DNA from: Microvirgula aerodenitrificans DSM 15089
GTDB lineage: Bacteria > Pseudomonadota > Gammaproteobacteria > Burkholderiales > Aquaspirillaceae
DNA length: 53,859 nt
Assembly: GCF_000620105.1 (NCBI RefSeq)
Contig: NZ_JHVK01000022.1
Coordinates: 1 to 53,859, forward strand
Reading direction: 5' to 3'
In this document: one piece after another, positions 16,668 to 26,880 of the stretch
How positions within the stretch are numbered: the stretch's first letter is position 1
How the letters are laid out: every line of letters starts with the position of its first letter
The notes under the pieces: generated by a model
Database searches by the model: none
Seen by the model: only the letters and a program-made list of their open reading frames with translations
What the model was told of the DNA's origin: nothing
Translations under genes and position numbers: made by a program

Positions 16668-17246
16668 ATGCGTTTGGTTCTTGCCTCCACCTCGCGTTTT
16701 CGCCGCGAGATCCTGTCCCGTCTCGGTCTGCCGTTCGAGGCCATCGCGCCCGATTGCGACGAGACGCCGCTGCCCGGCGAAACCGCCGTGGCGACCGCCT
16801 GCCGGCTGGCACGGCAGAAGGCCGAATCGCTGCGCGCCGCCTGTCCGGACGCACTGATCATCGGTTCGGACCAGGTCGCGCTGCTCGACGGTCGCCAGCT
16901 CGGCAAGCCGGGTACCGTCGCCCATGCGGTCGACATGCTGAAGCAGACCCGGGGCCGGGCGCTGACCTTTCATACCGCGCTGTCGCTGATCAACACTGCC
17001 AGCGGCCGGGTGCAGGAACAGGTCGACATCACGACCGTACGCATGCGCGACGCCAGCGACGCCCAGATTGCCGCCTATCTGGCGCGCGAACCGGAAGCGG
17101 TCCATTGCGCCGGCGGCTGCATGAGCGAGGCGCTCGGCGGCGCCCTGATCGAGCGCATCGAGTCGACCGACCCGAACGCCCTGGTCGGCCTGCCGCTGTT
17201 CGCGCTGGTCACCCTGCTGAAGAACGAAGGTGTCGAGGTTCTGTAA
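16668..17246 (+). CDS. yceF: Maf-family nucleotide pyrophosphatase (YceF type, 7-methyl-GTP)
   Basis: A 192-residue house-cleaning pyrophosphatase. The Maf signature LASTSRFRREIL lies at 5-16 and the catalytic Asp68 in IGSDQV. The DQVALLDG and HCAGGCMSEALGG forms match E. coli YceF, which acts on 7-methyl-GTP, rather than the dTTP/UTP-specific YhdE. The start at 16668 agrees with homologues although its ribosome site is weak; an in-frame ATG at 16620 would add 16 residues. It is followed after 2 bases by an RsmI-like gene and is divergent from yceD. Confidence 0.92.
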   Translation: MRLVLASTSRFRREILSRLGLPFEAIAPDCDETPLPGETAVATACRLARQKAESLRAACPDALIIGSDQVALLDGRQLGKPGTVAHAVDMLKQTRGRALTFHTALSLINTASGRVQEQVDITTVRMRDASDAQIAAYLAREPEAVHCAGGCMSEALGGALIERIESTDPNALVGLPLFALVTLLKNEGVEVL

Positions 17247-17248
17247 CG

Positions 17249-17965
17249 ATGGCGACGCTATTCCTGATTCCGACCCCGCTTGGCGACCTGCCGGTGGAAA
17301 ACTGGGTGATTCCGGCCCAGCGCGAGCGCATCCGCCACCTGACCCGTTTCGTGGTCGAAGCGGCCAAGACCGCGCGCAAGCACCTGAAGCAGCTTGAACT
17401 CGACACGCCACTGCAGGCGCTGGCACTGGACGAGCTGAACGAACACACCCCGGCTGACGCGCTGGAGCGGCTGATTGCACCGCTGGAAGCCGGCCATGAC
17501 GTCGGCCTGCTGTCCGAGGCCGGCTGCCCGGCCGTCGCCGACCCGGGCGCGAACCTGGTCCGGCTCGCCCATGCCCGCGGCCACACCGTCGAACCGCTGG
17601 TCGGCCCGTCGTCGATCCTGCTGTCGCTGATGGCGTCCGGCAGCCAGGGTCAGCGTTTCGCCTTTCACGGCTATCTGCCGGTCGGCGAGGCCGAACGGCT
17701 GGCGGCGATCCGCGCGCTGGAGAAACACTCGCGCGAAGCCGACAGCGCCGAAATCTTCATCGAGACGCCGTACCGCAATCCGCAGCTGATCGACGCGTTG
17801 CTGGCGACACTGGCGCCGGCAACACAGCTGACGGTCGCCTGCGATCTGACGCTGCCGACGCAGACCATCGTCAGCCGCCGCGCGGCCGAGTGGCCGGCGA
17901 TCGCCGCCGAGTTCAAGAAGCGCCCGGCGATCTTCGTGCTGTACGCCGGCGCAGACCGACGCTAA
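17249..17965 (+). CDS. RsmI-like SAM-dependent methyltransferase (tetrapyrrole methylase fold)
   Basis: A 238-residue protein starting MATLFLIPTPLGDLP, as in the RsmI/YraL branch of tetrapyrrole-methylase-fold enzymes. GLLSEAGCPAVADPGANLVRLAH is the SAM-pocket loop, here around residues 91-113, and VGPSSILLSLMASG follows. The FIETPYRNPQL segment near 170 is also typical. RsmI itself 2'-O-methylates C1402 of 16S rRNA. This is a shorter paralogue whose target I cannot state. It begins 2 bases after the maf/yceF stop, so the two are co-transcribed, and a terminator follows at 18001. Confidence 0.85.
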   Translation: MATLFLIPTPLGDLPVENWVIPAQRERIRHLTRFVVEAAKTARKHLKQLELDTPLQALALDELNEHTPADALERLIAPLEAGHDVGLLSEAGCPAVADPGANLVRLAHARGHTVEPLVGPSSILLSLMASGSQGQRFAFHGYLPVGEAERLAAIRALEKHSREADSAEIFIETPYRNPQLIDALLATLAPATQLTVACDLTLPTQTIVSRRAAEWPAIAAEFKKRPAIFVLYAGADRR

Positions 17966-18000
17966 GTCCCTGCCTGTGAGGCTTTAGTCTACAATCCGTC

Positions 18001-18026
18001 AACGGTGCGATCTCGCGCCGTTTTTT
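18001..18026 (+). terminator. Intrinsic terminator after the maf-methyltransferase pair
   Basis: A 9-bp stem with one G-U pair (18001-18009 with 18014-18022), a 4-base loop and a T6 run, 35 bases after the stop. It lies inside the leader of the next gene. Confidence 0.8.
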
Positions 18027-18049
18027 CATGTCCGAAAGGTTTTCCCGTC

Positions 18050-19198
18050 ATGCATCTCGACCGCTTTTTCGCCCCTTGCCCGCGCGGGCTCGAGGCCGTG
18101 CTCTCCGACGAACTGGTCGCGCTGGGCGCGCAGGATGTCGCGCCGACCGACGGCGGAGTCGGTTTCAGCGGCAGTTTCGACACCATGATGACGGTCAACC
18201 TGCACTCGCGCATCGCCAGCCGCGTGCTGTGGCGCGTCGGTGGCGGCCGCTACCGTGACGAACGCGACCTGTACCAGCTGGCGCGCCAGGTCGACTGGCC
18301 GCAGTACTTCGACGTGTCGCGCACCATCAAGGTCAAGACCGATGCGGTGAAAAGCCCGGTCAAGAGCATCGACTTCGTGTCGCTGACCATCAAGGACGCC
18401 GTCTGTGACGTGTTCCGCGAACGCGGCGGCGAGCGGCCGAGTGTGGACACCCACACGCCGGACATGCGCATCCACGTCTTCCTGTCCGGCTCTGACGCTG
18501 CGCTGTACCTGGACACCTCCGGCGAGCCGCTGTTCAAGCGCGGCTGGCGCATCGCCACCGGTGACGCCCCGCTGCGCGAGAACCTGGCCGCCGGCATTCT
18601 GCGCCTGACCGGCTGGACCCCGGACGTCCCGCTGCTCGATCCGATGTGCGGCAGCGGCACCTTCCTGGTCGAAGCGGCGATGATTGCACTGGACTGGGCG
18701 CCGGGCGCCTGCCGCCACTTCGCCTTCGAAAAACTGTCCGGCTTCCGCCCGGCCGCCTGGCAGCAGATCACCGATGCTGCCATCGCCCGCGAAAAGCAGG
18801 CCCGGCCGCTGCCGCTGTTCGGCATCGACCGCGACCCGGCCGCACTGGCCGCCGCCCGGCAGAACCTGGCCCATATCCAGCTCGACGACTGCATCACGCT
18901 CAGCGACGGCGATTTCCTCGACAGCCATGCGCCGGCCGCCGGCGGCGTCATCGTCAGCAATCCGCCGTATGGCGTGCGGCTGGATGAAATGGACCGGCTG
19001 GCCCTGCTCTATCCGCAACTCGGCCACTGGCTGAAGCGCGAAATGGCCGGCTGGACCGCCTATCTGCTGACCGCCGACCTGCGACTGGCGAAGATGATCC
19101 GGCTGTCGCCGTCCCGGCGCACGCCGCTGCGCAATGGCGCGCTCGACTGCCGGCTGTTCGAATTCCGCATGATCTCGGGCAGCAACCGGCCGGCCTGA
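18050..19198 (+). CDS. THUMP-domain class I SAM-dependent rRNA methyltransferase (RlmL-like)
   Basis: A 382-residue protein with an N-terminal THUMP RNA-binding region (about 45-160) and a Rossmann methyltransferase domain. DPMCGSGTFLVEAAMIA (about 197-213) is the SAM site and NPPYG (304-308) the base-flipping catalytic motif of N2-guanine/N6-adenine methylases. It corresponds to the N-terminal half of E. coli RlmKL, which makes m2G2445 in 23S rRNA; the RlmK half is absent. The start at 18050 matches homologues (MHLDRFFAPCPRGLE); an upstream in-frame ATG at 18005 lies in a terminator. Confidence 0.9.
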   Translation: MHLDRFFAPCPRGLEAVLSDELVALGAQDVAPTDGGVGFSGSFDTMMTVNLHSRIASRVLWRVGGGRYRDERDLYQLARQVDWPQYFDVSRTIKVKTDAVKSPVKSIDFVSLTIKDAVCDVFRERGGERPSVDTHTPDMRIHVFLSGSDAALYLDTSGEPLFKRGWRIATGDAPLRENLAAGILRLTGWTPDVPLLDPMCGSGTFLVEAAMIALDWAPGACRHFAFEKLSGFRPAAWQQITDAAIAREKQARPLPLFGIDRDPAALAAARQNLAHIQLDDCITLSDGDFLDSHAPAAGGVIVSNPPYGVRLDEMDRLALLYPQLGHWLKREMAGWTAYLLTADLRLAKMIRLSPSRRTPLRNGALDCRLFEFRMISGSNRPA

Positions 19199-19314
19199 GC
19201 GCCCCCCCATGCAGCATGTCCTGCATCAATATCAGCAAAGCCTGACATTGCTTCTGCCCCCGGGGTGGTCGACGATGAGGATCGTTTCCATCGATCCGCA
19301 TCAGGAGCCGCCCC

Positions 19315-20829
19315 ATGTCCGTTCGCCGTTTCAGCTGCACCGTTGTCGTCACCGCACTGGCGCTTGCCGGTCTCGCGCAGGCCACGCTGGCCTGCACTAC
19401 CATCATCGCCGGCAAGAACGCGACGGCCGACGGCTCAATCCTCGTCGCCCGCCTCGAGGACTACACCTTCAACAACCACGCCAAGCACTTCGTGGTGGTG
19501 CCCCGGGTCGAGCACAAGGCCGGCGACATGCTGTCGTTCGACAATGGCGTGCGCGTGCCGGCGCCGGCCGTATCGCAGCGCTATACCGCGATGCGCGACT
19601 GGAACGGTGCCCAGTTCGGCGCCGGCGGCCAGTGGAGCGAATTCGGCAGCAACGAAGCCGGCGTGGTGCTGTCCGCCACCAACAGCACCGAACAGAATGA
19701 GCGCGCGGCCAAAGCCGCACCGCTGGTCGCCGATGGCGGCGGCGTGGTCGAGGCCATCCTGCCCGACCTGATCCTGCCGCAGGCGCGCAGCGCCCGCGAG
19801 GCGGTCGCCCTGCTCGGCCGCTATGTCGAAACGCTCGGTGCCGGCGAAACCAACGGCATCGAAATCGCCGACGCCAGCGAGGCCTGGCTGTTCGAGATCG
19901 GCGGCGGCCACCAGTGGATTGCCGTCCGCGTGCCGGACGACGGCTATCTGACCATCGCCAATGGCATGCGCGTCCACGATGTCGACCTCGGCGACAGCCG
20001 CAACGTGCTGGCCAGCCCGGGGCTGGCGGCCTTCGTCAGCGAACACAAGCTGCTGGACCGGGTCGACCCGCAGCGCTTCAACTTCGCGAAAGCGTTCGGC
20101 AAGATCGGCGACAGCTATAACGTCGACCGCGAATGGCTGGTGCAATCGCGGCTGACGCCGTCGAGCAAACAGCCGGTGCGTCAGGCCCAGTATCCGTTCT
20201 ATACCCGCGCCGACCGCAAGATCGACGTCGCGACCGTGGCCTCCATCCTGCGCACTGCCGACTATGCCGGCACACCGCTGGACAAGCGCAAGCCGGCGGC
20301 CGGCAGCACCCAGCGCCCGATCGCCGTCGACCGCAACGTCGAGGCGCACATCATCCAGGTCCGGCCGGACATGCCGAAGGAACTGCAGGTGTTGTCATGG
20401 CAGTCGATGGGCAATGTCCGCGATGCCGTGTTCCTGCCGTTCTACCTCGGCGCCATGCAGAGCACGCCGCAGGTGTTCCGTCAGGGCAATGACGACTTCG
20501 ACTCGCATTCGGCCTGGTGGACCTTCCGCAGTGTGTCGTCGCTGGCCAATGCCAATCCGGGCAAGTACCGCCCGCTGATCACCGGCTGGCGCGACCGGCT
20601 GGAGGCCAACCTGCGCGCCGCCCAGCCCGCGACCGACGCGATGCTGAAATCGCTGTACGGCCAGAACCGCGAGCTGGCGATCAACTATGCGCAACGACTC
20701 GGCAACGGCACCGCCCTGTACGCGCTGGACCAGGCGCGCGAACTGCGCGACACGCTGATGACCGACCTGACCAAGTCCACCGAGCTGAAGTACACCCCGG
20801 CCGAGCTGGACAAGATCAAGGGCCTGTAA
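19315..20829 (+). CDS. Secreted C69-family dipeptidase (PepD-like Ntn hydrolase)
   Basis: A 504-residue peptidase family C69 protein. Residues 1-26 are a Sec signal peptide. The mature chain begins with CTTIIAGKNATADGS, so cleavage after Ala26 would expose Cys27, the N-terminal nucleophile of this Ntn-hydrolase family, without self-processing. Other family marks are ARLEDY near 45, GGQWSEFGSNEAGVVLSATNS and TNGIEIADASEAWLFEIGG. It is expected to hydrolyse dipeptides in the periplasm or outside. The residue at -3 is Thr, so Cys27 is unlikely to be a lipobox cysteine. It stands alone, between rlmL-like and marC-like genes. Confidence 0.88.
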   Translation: MSVRRFSCTVVVTALALAGLAQATLACTTIIAGKNATADGSILVARLEDYTFNNHAKHFVVVPRVEHKAGDMLSFDNGVRVPAPAVSQRYTAMRDWNGAQFGAGGQWSEFGSNEAGVVLSATNSTEQNERAAKAAPLVADGGGVVEAILPDLILPQARSAREAVALLGRYVETLGAGETNGIEIADASEAWLFEIGGGHQWIAVRVPDDGYLTIANGMRVHDVDLGDSRNVLASPGLAAFVSEHKLLDRVDPQRFNFAKAFGKIGDSYNVDREWLVQSRLTPSSKQPVRQAQYPFYTRADRKIDVATVASILRTADYAGTPLDKRKPAAGSTQRPIAVDRNVEAHIIQVRPDMPKELQVLSWQSMGNVRDAVFLPFYLGAMQSTPQVFRQGNDDFDSHSAWWTFRSVSSLANANPGKYRPLITGWRDRLEANLRAAQPATDAMLKSLYGQNRELAINYAQRLGNGTALYALDQARELRDTLMTDLTKSTELKYTPAELDKIKGL

Positions 20830-20897
20830 CAAGCAACACGGCGCGGACAACGGCGGTCGATGTCATAATCAGCCCTTCGTCACCGTCCTGCCGCGCC

Positions 20898-21503
20898 GTG
20901 GAACCCACTTTCGTCTCCGCCACCATCCTGCTGATCCTGATCACTGATCCGCTCGGCAACATCCCGCTGTTTCTGGCCGCGCTGGAGCGGGTGTCGCCGG
21001 CGCGACGCCACCGCATCATCGCCCGCGAGTGCGGCATCGCCTTTGTCGTGCTGTTGCTGTTCCTGTTTTTCGGCAAACCGTTCCTGCGCGTGCTGCACCT
21101 GACCGACGAGTCGCTGAAGATCGCCGGCGGTGTGGTGCTGTTCCTGATCGCGCTGCGCATGATCTTCCCGTCGCCGTCCGGCAGCCTGTTCGGCCGCACC
21201 GACGGCGACAGCGAGCCGTTCATCGTCCCGATCGCCATTCCGCTGATCGCCGGGCCGTCGGCCATGGCCACGGTCATGCTGATGGCGACCAACGATCCGT
21301 CGCGCATGCTGGAGTGGTCGCTTGCCGTCGCCATCAGCATTGCCGTCACCTATGTCGTGTTCCTGTTCGCCGGTCAGTTGCAGCGCCGGCTCGGCAAGCC
21401 GGTCATCACCGCACTAGAGCGGCTGATGGGCCTGGTGCTGATCGCGGTATCGATCGAGATGCTGCTGTCCGGTCTTGCCGCCTACTGGAAAAACCTGAAC
21501 TGA
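20898..21503 (+). CDS. MarC-family membrane protein (YhgN-like)
   Basis: A 201-residue polytopic membrane protein of the MarC/YhgN family. The N-terminal LITDPLGNIPLFLA, the central GGVVLFLIALRMIF and PIAIPLIAGPSAMAT are diagnostic. The function is unproven; the old link with multiple antibiotic resistance has been dropped for E. coli MarC. The only reasonable start is GTG at 20898, which lacks a Shine-Dalgarno sequence. A CATAAT box about 20 bases upstream suggests a very short leader. The next gene begins 10 bases after the stop. Confidence 0.85.
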   Translation: MEPTFVSATILLILITDPLGNIPLFLAALERVSPARRHRIIARECGIAFVVLLLFLFFGKPFLRVLHLTDESLKIAGGVVLFLIALRMIFPSPSGSLFGRTDGDSEPFIVPIAIPLIAGPSAMATVMLMATNDPSRMLEWSLAVAISIAVTYVVFLFAGQLQRRLGKPVITALERLMGLVLIAVSIEMLLSGLAAYWKNLN

Positions 21504-21513
21504 TCCCCCCGAC

Positions 21514-22608
21514 ATGATTTCGCGTCCGCACACCACACGACTGTCCGCCGTTCTGGCGCTGGCCCTCGCGCTGACCGCCTGCGGGCAAAAGGCCCCCGAT
21601 GCCAGACCGGCGGCCCGACCGGCACTGACCCTGTCGGCCGTCGATGTCCGCCGCGCCCAGTCCGGTCGGGTCGACGATGCCGTGCCGGTTACCGGCCCGA
21701 TCAGCGCCCGCATGCAGACCACCCTGGCCGCCGAGCTGGAGGGCACGGTCACCGCGATCCATGTCCGCGAAGGCGAGGCGGTGAAGAAGGGCCAGTTGCT
21801 GGCCGAGATCGACCCGCGCACCGCCAGCCTGGAACTGGACGAAAAGACCGCACAACTGGCCGCCAACCGCGCCCGGCTCGACCTGGCGCGCAAGAAACTC
21901 CAGCGCCAGCGCGAACTGGCGGCACAGGGTTTCATTTCTCCGAACGCACTCGATGAGTTCGAGAGCGATTACCGCGTCAACGCCACCCAGCTCGCCGCAC
22001 AGGAAAGCATTCTGGCCCGTGCGCGCAAGTCACTGGCCGACAGCCGCATCGTTGCGCCGTTCGACGGCGTGATCTACAAGCGCAGCGCCGAGGTCGGCCA
22101 GACCCTGCCGAAAAACGGCGAGCTGTTCGGTCTGGCCGCGCTGCGCGATCTCGAAGTCGCCGCCAGCGTGCCGGCACGCGATATCGAGCGCATCCGCCTG
22201 GGCCAGCGCGCGTCGCTGACGCTGGACAGCGGGCTGCGCTTCGATGGCCGCGTCACCCGCATCAACCCGGTCGCCGACAGCGGCACCCGCAGCTATACGG
22301 TATTCATCGCCGTCGACAACCGCGACGGCCGCATCTATCCGGGCCAGTATGCGCGCGGACGGCTGGTGATCGCCTCGGCCGACGCCACCGCCATCCTGCC
22401 GCTGACCGCCATTCGTGACCGCGACGGCAAGGCGCCATGGGTGATGACGCTGGAGGGCAAGCGCGCGGTCAAGCGGCCGGTAACAATCGGCCTGATCGAC
22501 ACCATCGACGGGCTGGCTGCCGTCAGCGGCCTGCCGGCCAATGCGGTCGCCATCTACGACCACGTGCTCGGCGTCAGACCAGGCGACACCGTCGCCCTGA
22601 TCCGCTAG
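21514..22608 (+). CDS. RND efflux periplasmic adaptor (membrane fusion) lipoprotein
   Basis: A 364-residue membrane fusion protein. The signal peptide ends in the lipobox LTAC (Cys23). The barrel-sandwich half-motif EGTVTAIHVREGEAVKKGQLL lies around 80-101 and its partner ADSRIVAPFDGVI near 175. A coiled-coil hairpin rich in Ala, Arg and Gln lies between them (about 108-168). A beta-barrel and membrane-proximal domain follow. It should bridge the inner-membrane pump encoded 34 bases downstream to an outer-membrane channel. No outer-membrane factor gene is present here, so a shared TolC-like channel is inferred. Confidence 0.92.
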   Translation: MISRPHTTRLSAVLALALALTACGQKAPDARPAARPALTLSAVDVRRAQSGRVDDAVPVTGPISARMQTTLAAELEGTVTAIHVREGEAVKKGQLLAEIDPRTASLELDEKTAQLAANRARLDLARKKLQRQRELAAQGFISPNALDEFESDYRVNATQLAAQESILARARKSLADSRIVAPFDGVIYKRSAEVGQTLPKNGELFGLAALRDLEVAASVPARDIERIRLGQRASLTLDSGLRFDGRVTRINPVADSGTRSYTVFIAVDNRDGRIYPGQYARGRLVIASADATAILPLTAIRDRDGKAPWVMTLEGKRAVKRPVTIGLIDTIDGLAAVSGLPANAVAIYDHVLGVRPGDTVALIR

Positions 22609-22642
22609 TGGTCCCTTCCCCCTTTCTTGCCGAGCGCCCGCC

Positions 22643-25600
22643 ATGTGGTTGACCCGCGTCAGCATCCGCAATCCCTATCTGGCCGCCATGGTGATGCTGG
22701 CCATCACCGTGCTCGGCCTGTTCGCCTACAACCGGCTGTCGGTCGAGGAGTTTCCCGACATCCGCTTCCCGATCGCGGTCATCAGCACGGTCTACACCGG
22801 CGCGTCGCCGACGGTGGTCGAAAGTGAAGTCACCCGGCCGATCGAGGAGGTGGTCAACACCGTCAGCGGGGTCAAGCACATCCGCTCGTACTCGTTCGAG
22901 GGCAGCTCGACGGTGGTGGTGGAGTTCGAACTGTCGGTCGACCCGGTCACCGCGCTGCAGGACGTGCGCGACAAGGTGTCGAGCATCGCCGGGCGCTTTC
23001 GCCGCGAGATCGACCCGCCGACGGTCAGCCAGGTCGATCCGAACGACAATCCGGTCATGACGCTGGCCGTCTCGTCGACCAGTGCCGACGCCACCACGCT
23101 GTCAACGCTGGCCGACCAGCTGATCAAGAAGCGGCTGCAGCAGGTCATCGGCGTCGGTTCGGTCAACGTGATCGGCCAGATCAAGCGCGAGATCCGCATC
23201 GACATCGATCCGGACCGGCTGCGTACCTTCGGCCTGGCCGCCAGTGACGTAGTCGACGCGCTGGCCGGCGACAACAAGGATGTCCCGGCCGGCCGGGTCT
23301 CCGAACGAGGCCAGGACGTCAGCGTGCGTCTCGACGGCAAGCTGCGCCAGGTCGACGATTTCAACCGCGTGATCATCACCAGCCGCAATGGCCGCGCCAT
23401 CACCCTCGGCGATGTCGCCACCGTGCGCGACGGCTCGGCCGACTACCAGAATCTGGCGCTGATCAACGGCAAGCGCGCGCTGTCGATCGAACTGACCGCC
23501 GCGCGCGGCGCCAACGTGGTCGCCACGGCGGACGGCGTCAACAAGGCCCTGACCGCGCTCCGTCCGCAACTGCCGCCCGGCACCGAGATCAAGGTGCTGT
23601 CGAACACCGCCGAGCAGGTGCGCCGCTCGCTGGCCAATGTGCGCTCGACGCTGATCGAGGGCGCGATCCTGACCGTGATCATCGTCTGGCTGTTCCTCGG
23701 CTCCTGGCGCAGCACGGTGATTACCGGCCTGACGCTGCCGATCTCGCTGATCGGCACGCTGTTCGCCGTCGCCGTCTCCGGCTTCACCCTCAACGTCATG
23801 ACGCTGATGGCACTGTCGCTGTCGATCGGCCTGCTGATCGACGACGCCATCGTCGTGCGCGAGAACATCGTCCGCCACGCCAATATGGGCAAGGATCACT
23901 ACCGCGCCGCGCTGGAAGGCACCGAGGAAATCGGCCTGGCGGTGCTGGCCACCACGCTGACCGTGGTCGCCGTGTTCCTGCCGGTCGGTTTCATGAGCGG
24001 CATCATCGGCAAGTTCTTCCAGCAGTTCGGCCTGACCGTCGCCGTGGCGGTGATGATCTCGCTGTTCGTCAGCTTCACCCTCGACCCGATGCTGTCGTCG
24101 GTCTGGCCCGATCCGCATCATCATGGCGACAAGCATCGCGGCGGCATCATCGGCCGCATGCTGGACTGGTTCGAGAACTCGCTCGACCGGCTGTCCGCCC
24201 GCTATGGCGCCGCCATCGGCTGGTCGCTGGAACACCGCAAGACCACACTGGCCGCCGCACTGGGACTGCTGGTCGGCAGCTTCCTGCTGGTGCCGGTGAT
24301 CGGTGCCGAATTCGTGCCGAAGAGCGACAACGACCGCTTCAGCATCAGCATCAAGACCGCACCGGGCGCCACGCTCGAATACACCGAGGCCAAGGCGCGC
24401 GACATCGAGACCCGGCTGCGCAAGTACCCGGAAGTGCGCGACGTCTACATCAATGTCGGCGGTGGCTTCGGCGAGGGACGCAACCAGGCCACGCTGCGCG
24501 TGTACACCTCGCCGAAACACGAGCGCAAGCGCTCGATCTTCGACCTGTTCCCGCTGGTCCGCGCCGATGTGCAGCAGATCGGTGGCGTCCAGCTGGAGAA
24601 CGTGGCCGAGGAAGGCGGGCCGGGCGGCGGGCAGAAACCGGTACGCATCGGCGTGCGCGGCGGCGACTTCAGCGTGCTCGAACGCGTGGCCGGCCACCTG
24701 GCCGAACGGATTGCCGCCGTGCCGAACGTGACCGACGTCGAAAGCAGCGTCCAGGACCGCAACCCGTCGTACAACTATCAGGTCGACCGCCAGGCGGCTT
24801 CGACGCTCGGCATCGATCCGGCCCGCATCGGCAATACACTGGCCGTGCTGTTCTCCGGCCAGGTTGCCACCACCTGGGAGGCGCCGGACGGGGAAAACTA
24901 CGATGTCCGGGTGCAGATTCCCGAAGCCCGCCGCGACACGGCGCTGCTCGACACCCTGACCGTTGCCGCCACCCGGCGCAGCGACGACGGCAACGCCCAC
25001 ATGGTGCCGCTGTCGGCGGTGGCGACGCGGGTCCCGGGCACCACGCCGCAGCGGGTGGAACGCTACGACCAGGCGCGCGAGGTCACGGTGACCGCCAACA
25101 TCATCGGCGGCGACGCGCAGGCCGCCTACTCGGCCATCCAGGCCATCCTGGCCGATACCCGGCTGCCGGCCGGTTATTACACCGACTTCGGCGGCACCCA
25201 GCAGGACATGGCCGACTCGTTCGGCTATGCACTGCAGGCGCTGGCCATCGGCGTGATCTTCATCTACATGATCCTGTGCGCGCAGTTCCGCAGCTTCCTG
25301 CAGCCGGTCGCGATCATGATGTCGCTGCCGCTGGCCTTTGTCGGCGTGTTCATCGCCCTGCTGCTGTGGCGCAGCACGCTGAACATGTTCTCGGTCATCG
25401 GCGTCATCATGCTGATGGGGCTGGCAGCCAAGAACGGCATCCTGCTGGTCGACTTCATCAATCATGCGCGCCGCGAGGGCATGGACAAGGTCGCGGCGAT
25501 CCGCGAGGCCGGCCGGGTACGGCTGCGCCCGATCCTGATGACCAGTTTCGCCATGATCTTCGGCATGCTGCCGCTGGCACTGGCGGTCGACGCCGGCAGC

Positions 25601-25759
25601 GAAGTGCGCGCACCGATGGCGCATGCGGTGATCGGCGGCATGGTGACTTCGACCCTGCTGACACTGATCGTGGTACCGGTGGTCTACTTCTACCTGGACA
25701 GCCTCGGTGCCTGGGTCGCCGGCAAGCTGGGCGGCCGGCGAAAGCAGAAAGCGGCGTAA
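22643..25759 (+). CDS. RND-family efflux pump inner-membrane transporter
   Basis: A 1038-residue proton-driven pump of the HAE1 superfamily (AcrB/MdtBC-like), with 12 membrane segments and two large periplasmic loops. Residues equivalent to the AcrB proton relay are present: the Asp pair in [13 protein letters not shown] (about 400) and the Lys in [13 protein letters not shown]. The first periplasmic loop has the family motifs [10 protein letters not shown] and [13 protein letters not shown]. The substrate cannot be told from sequence. Together with the adaptor gene it forms an operon of two. Confidence 0.95.
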   Translation: MWLTRVSIRNPYLAAMVMLAITVLGLFAYNRLSVEEFPDIRFPIAVISTVYTGASPTVVESEVTRPIEEVVNTVSGVKHIRSYSFEGSSTVVVEFELSVDPVTALQDVRDKVSSIAGRFRREIDPPTVSQVDPNDNPVMTLAVSSTSADATTLSTLADQLIKKRLQQVIGVGSVNVIGQIKREIRIDIDPDRLRTFGLAASDVVDALAGDNKDVPAGRVSERGQDVSVRLDGKLRQVDDFNRVIITSRNGRAITLGDVATVRDGSADYQNLALINGKRALSIELTAARGANVVATADGVNKALTALRPQLPPGTEIKVLSNTAEQVRRSLANVRSTLIEGAILTVIIVWLFLGSWRSTVITGLTLPISLIGTLFAVAVSGFTLNVMTLMALSLSIGLLIDDAIVVRENIVRHANMGKDHYRAALEGTEEIGLAVLATTLTVVAVFLPVGFMSGIIGKFFQQFGLTVAVAVMISLFVSFTLDPMLSSVWPDPHHHGDKHRGGIIGRMLDWFENSLDRLSARYGAAIGWSLEHRKTTLAAALGLLVGSFLLVPVIGAEFVPKSDNDRFSISIKTAPGATLEYTEAKARDIETRLRKYPEVRDVYINVGGGFGEGRNQATLRVYTSPKHERKRSIFDLFPLVRADVQQIGGVQLENVAEEGGPGGGQKPVRIGVRGGDFSVLERVAGHLAERIAAVPNVTDVESSVQDRNPSYNYQVDRQAASTLGIDPARIGNTLAVLFSGQVATTWEAPDGENYDVRVQIPEARRDTALLDTLTVAATRRSDDGNAHMVPLSAVATRVPGTTPQRVERYDQAREVTVTANIIGGDAQAAYSAIQAILADTRLPAGYYTDFGGTQQDMADSFGYALQALAIGVIFIYMILCAQFRSFLQPVAIMMSLPLAFVGVFIALLLWRSTLNMFSVIGVIMLMGLAAKNGILLVDFINHARREGMDKVAAIREAGRVRLRPILMTSFAMIFGMLPLALAVDAGSEVRAPMAHAVIGGMVTSTLLTLIVVPVVYFYLDSLGAWVAGKLGGRRKQKAA

Positions 25760-25841
25760 GCGCGCGGCGGCACGATAAAATTTAACTGGTCAAAGCCGCC
25801 GTTTGCACCAATGATCGTCGTCCCTTTCCACGGCCCCGTTC

Positions 25842-26810
25842 ATGCGCCCCTTCGCCCTTCGCCTGGCCGGCTACAGCCTGCTCGCCACCGCCCTGCTGAC
25901 CGCTGCGGTGTTCTTCGCCTACATCGGCGTGCGCTACTACAAGCTGGACAGCCAGATGTATCGCTGGATGTCGGGCGAGGACGCGCGCGATACGCAGTGG
26001 AACCGGTCCGACCGCCAGGGCGGCGCGCTCGGTCTGACCGGCTACCGGATGGATATCGACGCCCGCGTCGTCCCCGGCATCGACAAGAACCTGTCCGGGC
26101 TGGCCTTCGACACCGACCACGACCGGCTGATCGCCGTCGTCAACCGGCCGGCGACGCTGTACACGCTGGACCGCAACGGCGAACCGACCGGCCGCTACCC
26201 GCTGCGGCACGGGCCTGATATCGAAGGCGTCGCCTACCTCGGCAACAACCGGGTCGCCCTGCTGCAGGAACGGAAGAACACCCTGCATATCGTGACCCTG
26301 CCGGCGCAGCCGGGGCCGATCGACATGGACAAGTCGAAGTCGCTGCGGCTCGACCTGTTCCCCGGCAGCAATGCCGGCTTCGAGGGCGTCGGCTACGACG
26401 CCGGACGCGACCAGCTGTATCTGGTCAAGGAACACTCGCCAAGCAAGCTGTACCGCATCGACGGCCTGCACGACGCCGATCCGGCGGCCATGACCCTGCG
26501 TCTGACCGATCTCAGCGCCTGGATCGACGGCTCGCTGCCGGCAACCGACCTCTCCAGCGTCGAATTCGTGCCCGGGCTCGACCACCTGCTGCTGCTCAGC
26601 GACGAGTCGTACCGGCTGATGGAGCTGGACCGCGACGGCCGGCCGGTCAGTTACCTCGACCTGCGCAGCACGCCGTTCCCGCACGCACGGGTGCCGCAGG
26701 CCGAGGGCATGGCCATCGGCCCGGACCGGACCATCTACGTGGTCAGCGAGCCGAATCTGTTCTACCGGCTGACCCCGCCGGCAGTGGCCGGCAACGGCAA
26801 TGCCGGATGA
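25842..26810 (+). CDS. SdiA-regulated/YjiK-like beta-propeller protein
   Basis: A 322-residue protein with one N-terminal membrane anchor (about residues 8-30) and a periplasmic domain of the SdiA-regulated (YjiK) family. The repeats [48 protein letters not shown] and [17 protein letters not shown] behave like propeller blades with a recurrent (I/F)EG(V/M) motif. The function is unknown. It lies 82 bases after the RND pump and could be read with it or on its own. The start at 25842 is favoured because the hydrophobic anchor follows at once. Confidence 0.8.
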   Translation: MRPFALRLAGYSLLATALLTAAVFFAYIGVRYYKLDSQMYRWMSGEDARDTQWNRSDRQGGALGLTGYRMDIDARVVPGIDKNLSGLAFDTDHDRLIAVVNRPATLYTLDRNGEPTGRYPLRHGPDIEGVAYLGNNRVALLQERKNTLHIVTLPAQPGPIDMDKSKSLRLDLFPGSNAGFEGVGYDAGRDQLYLVKEHSPSKLYRIDGLHDADPAAMTLRLTDLSAWIDGSLPATDLSSVEFVPGLDHLLLLSDESYRLMELDRDGRPVSYLDLRSTPFPHARVPQAEGMAIGPDRTIYVVSEPNLFYRLTPPAVAGNGNAG

Positions 26811-26847
26811 ATTGACCGTGCCGGGGGCAGGGACCGGCGCGGCACCG

Positions 26848-26853
26848 TATAAT
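26848..26853 (+). promoter_or_regulatory. hemE promoter -10 element
   Basis: A perfect TATAAT lies 27 bases before the hemE ATG. A TTGACC lies 30 bases further upstream, too far for a standard -35, so the -35 is unassigned. Confidence 0.5.
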
Positions 26854-26880
26854 CGCGTCATTTCCCACCCGGTCTACGCC

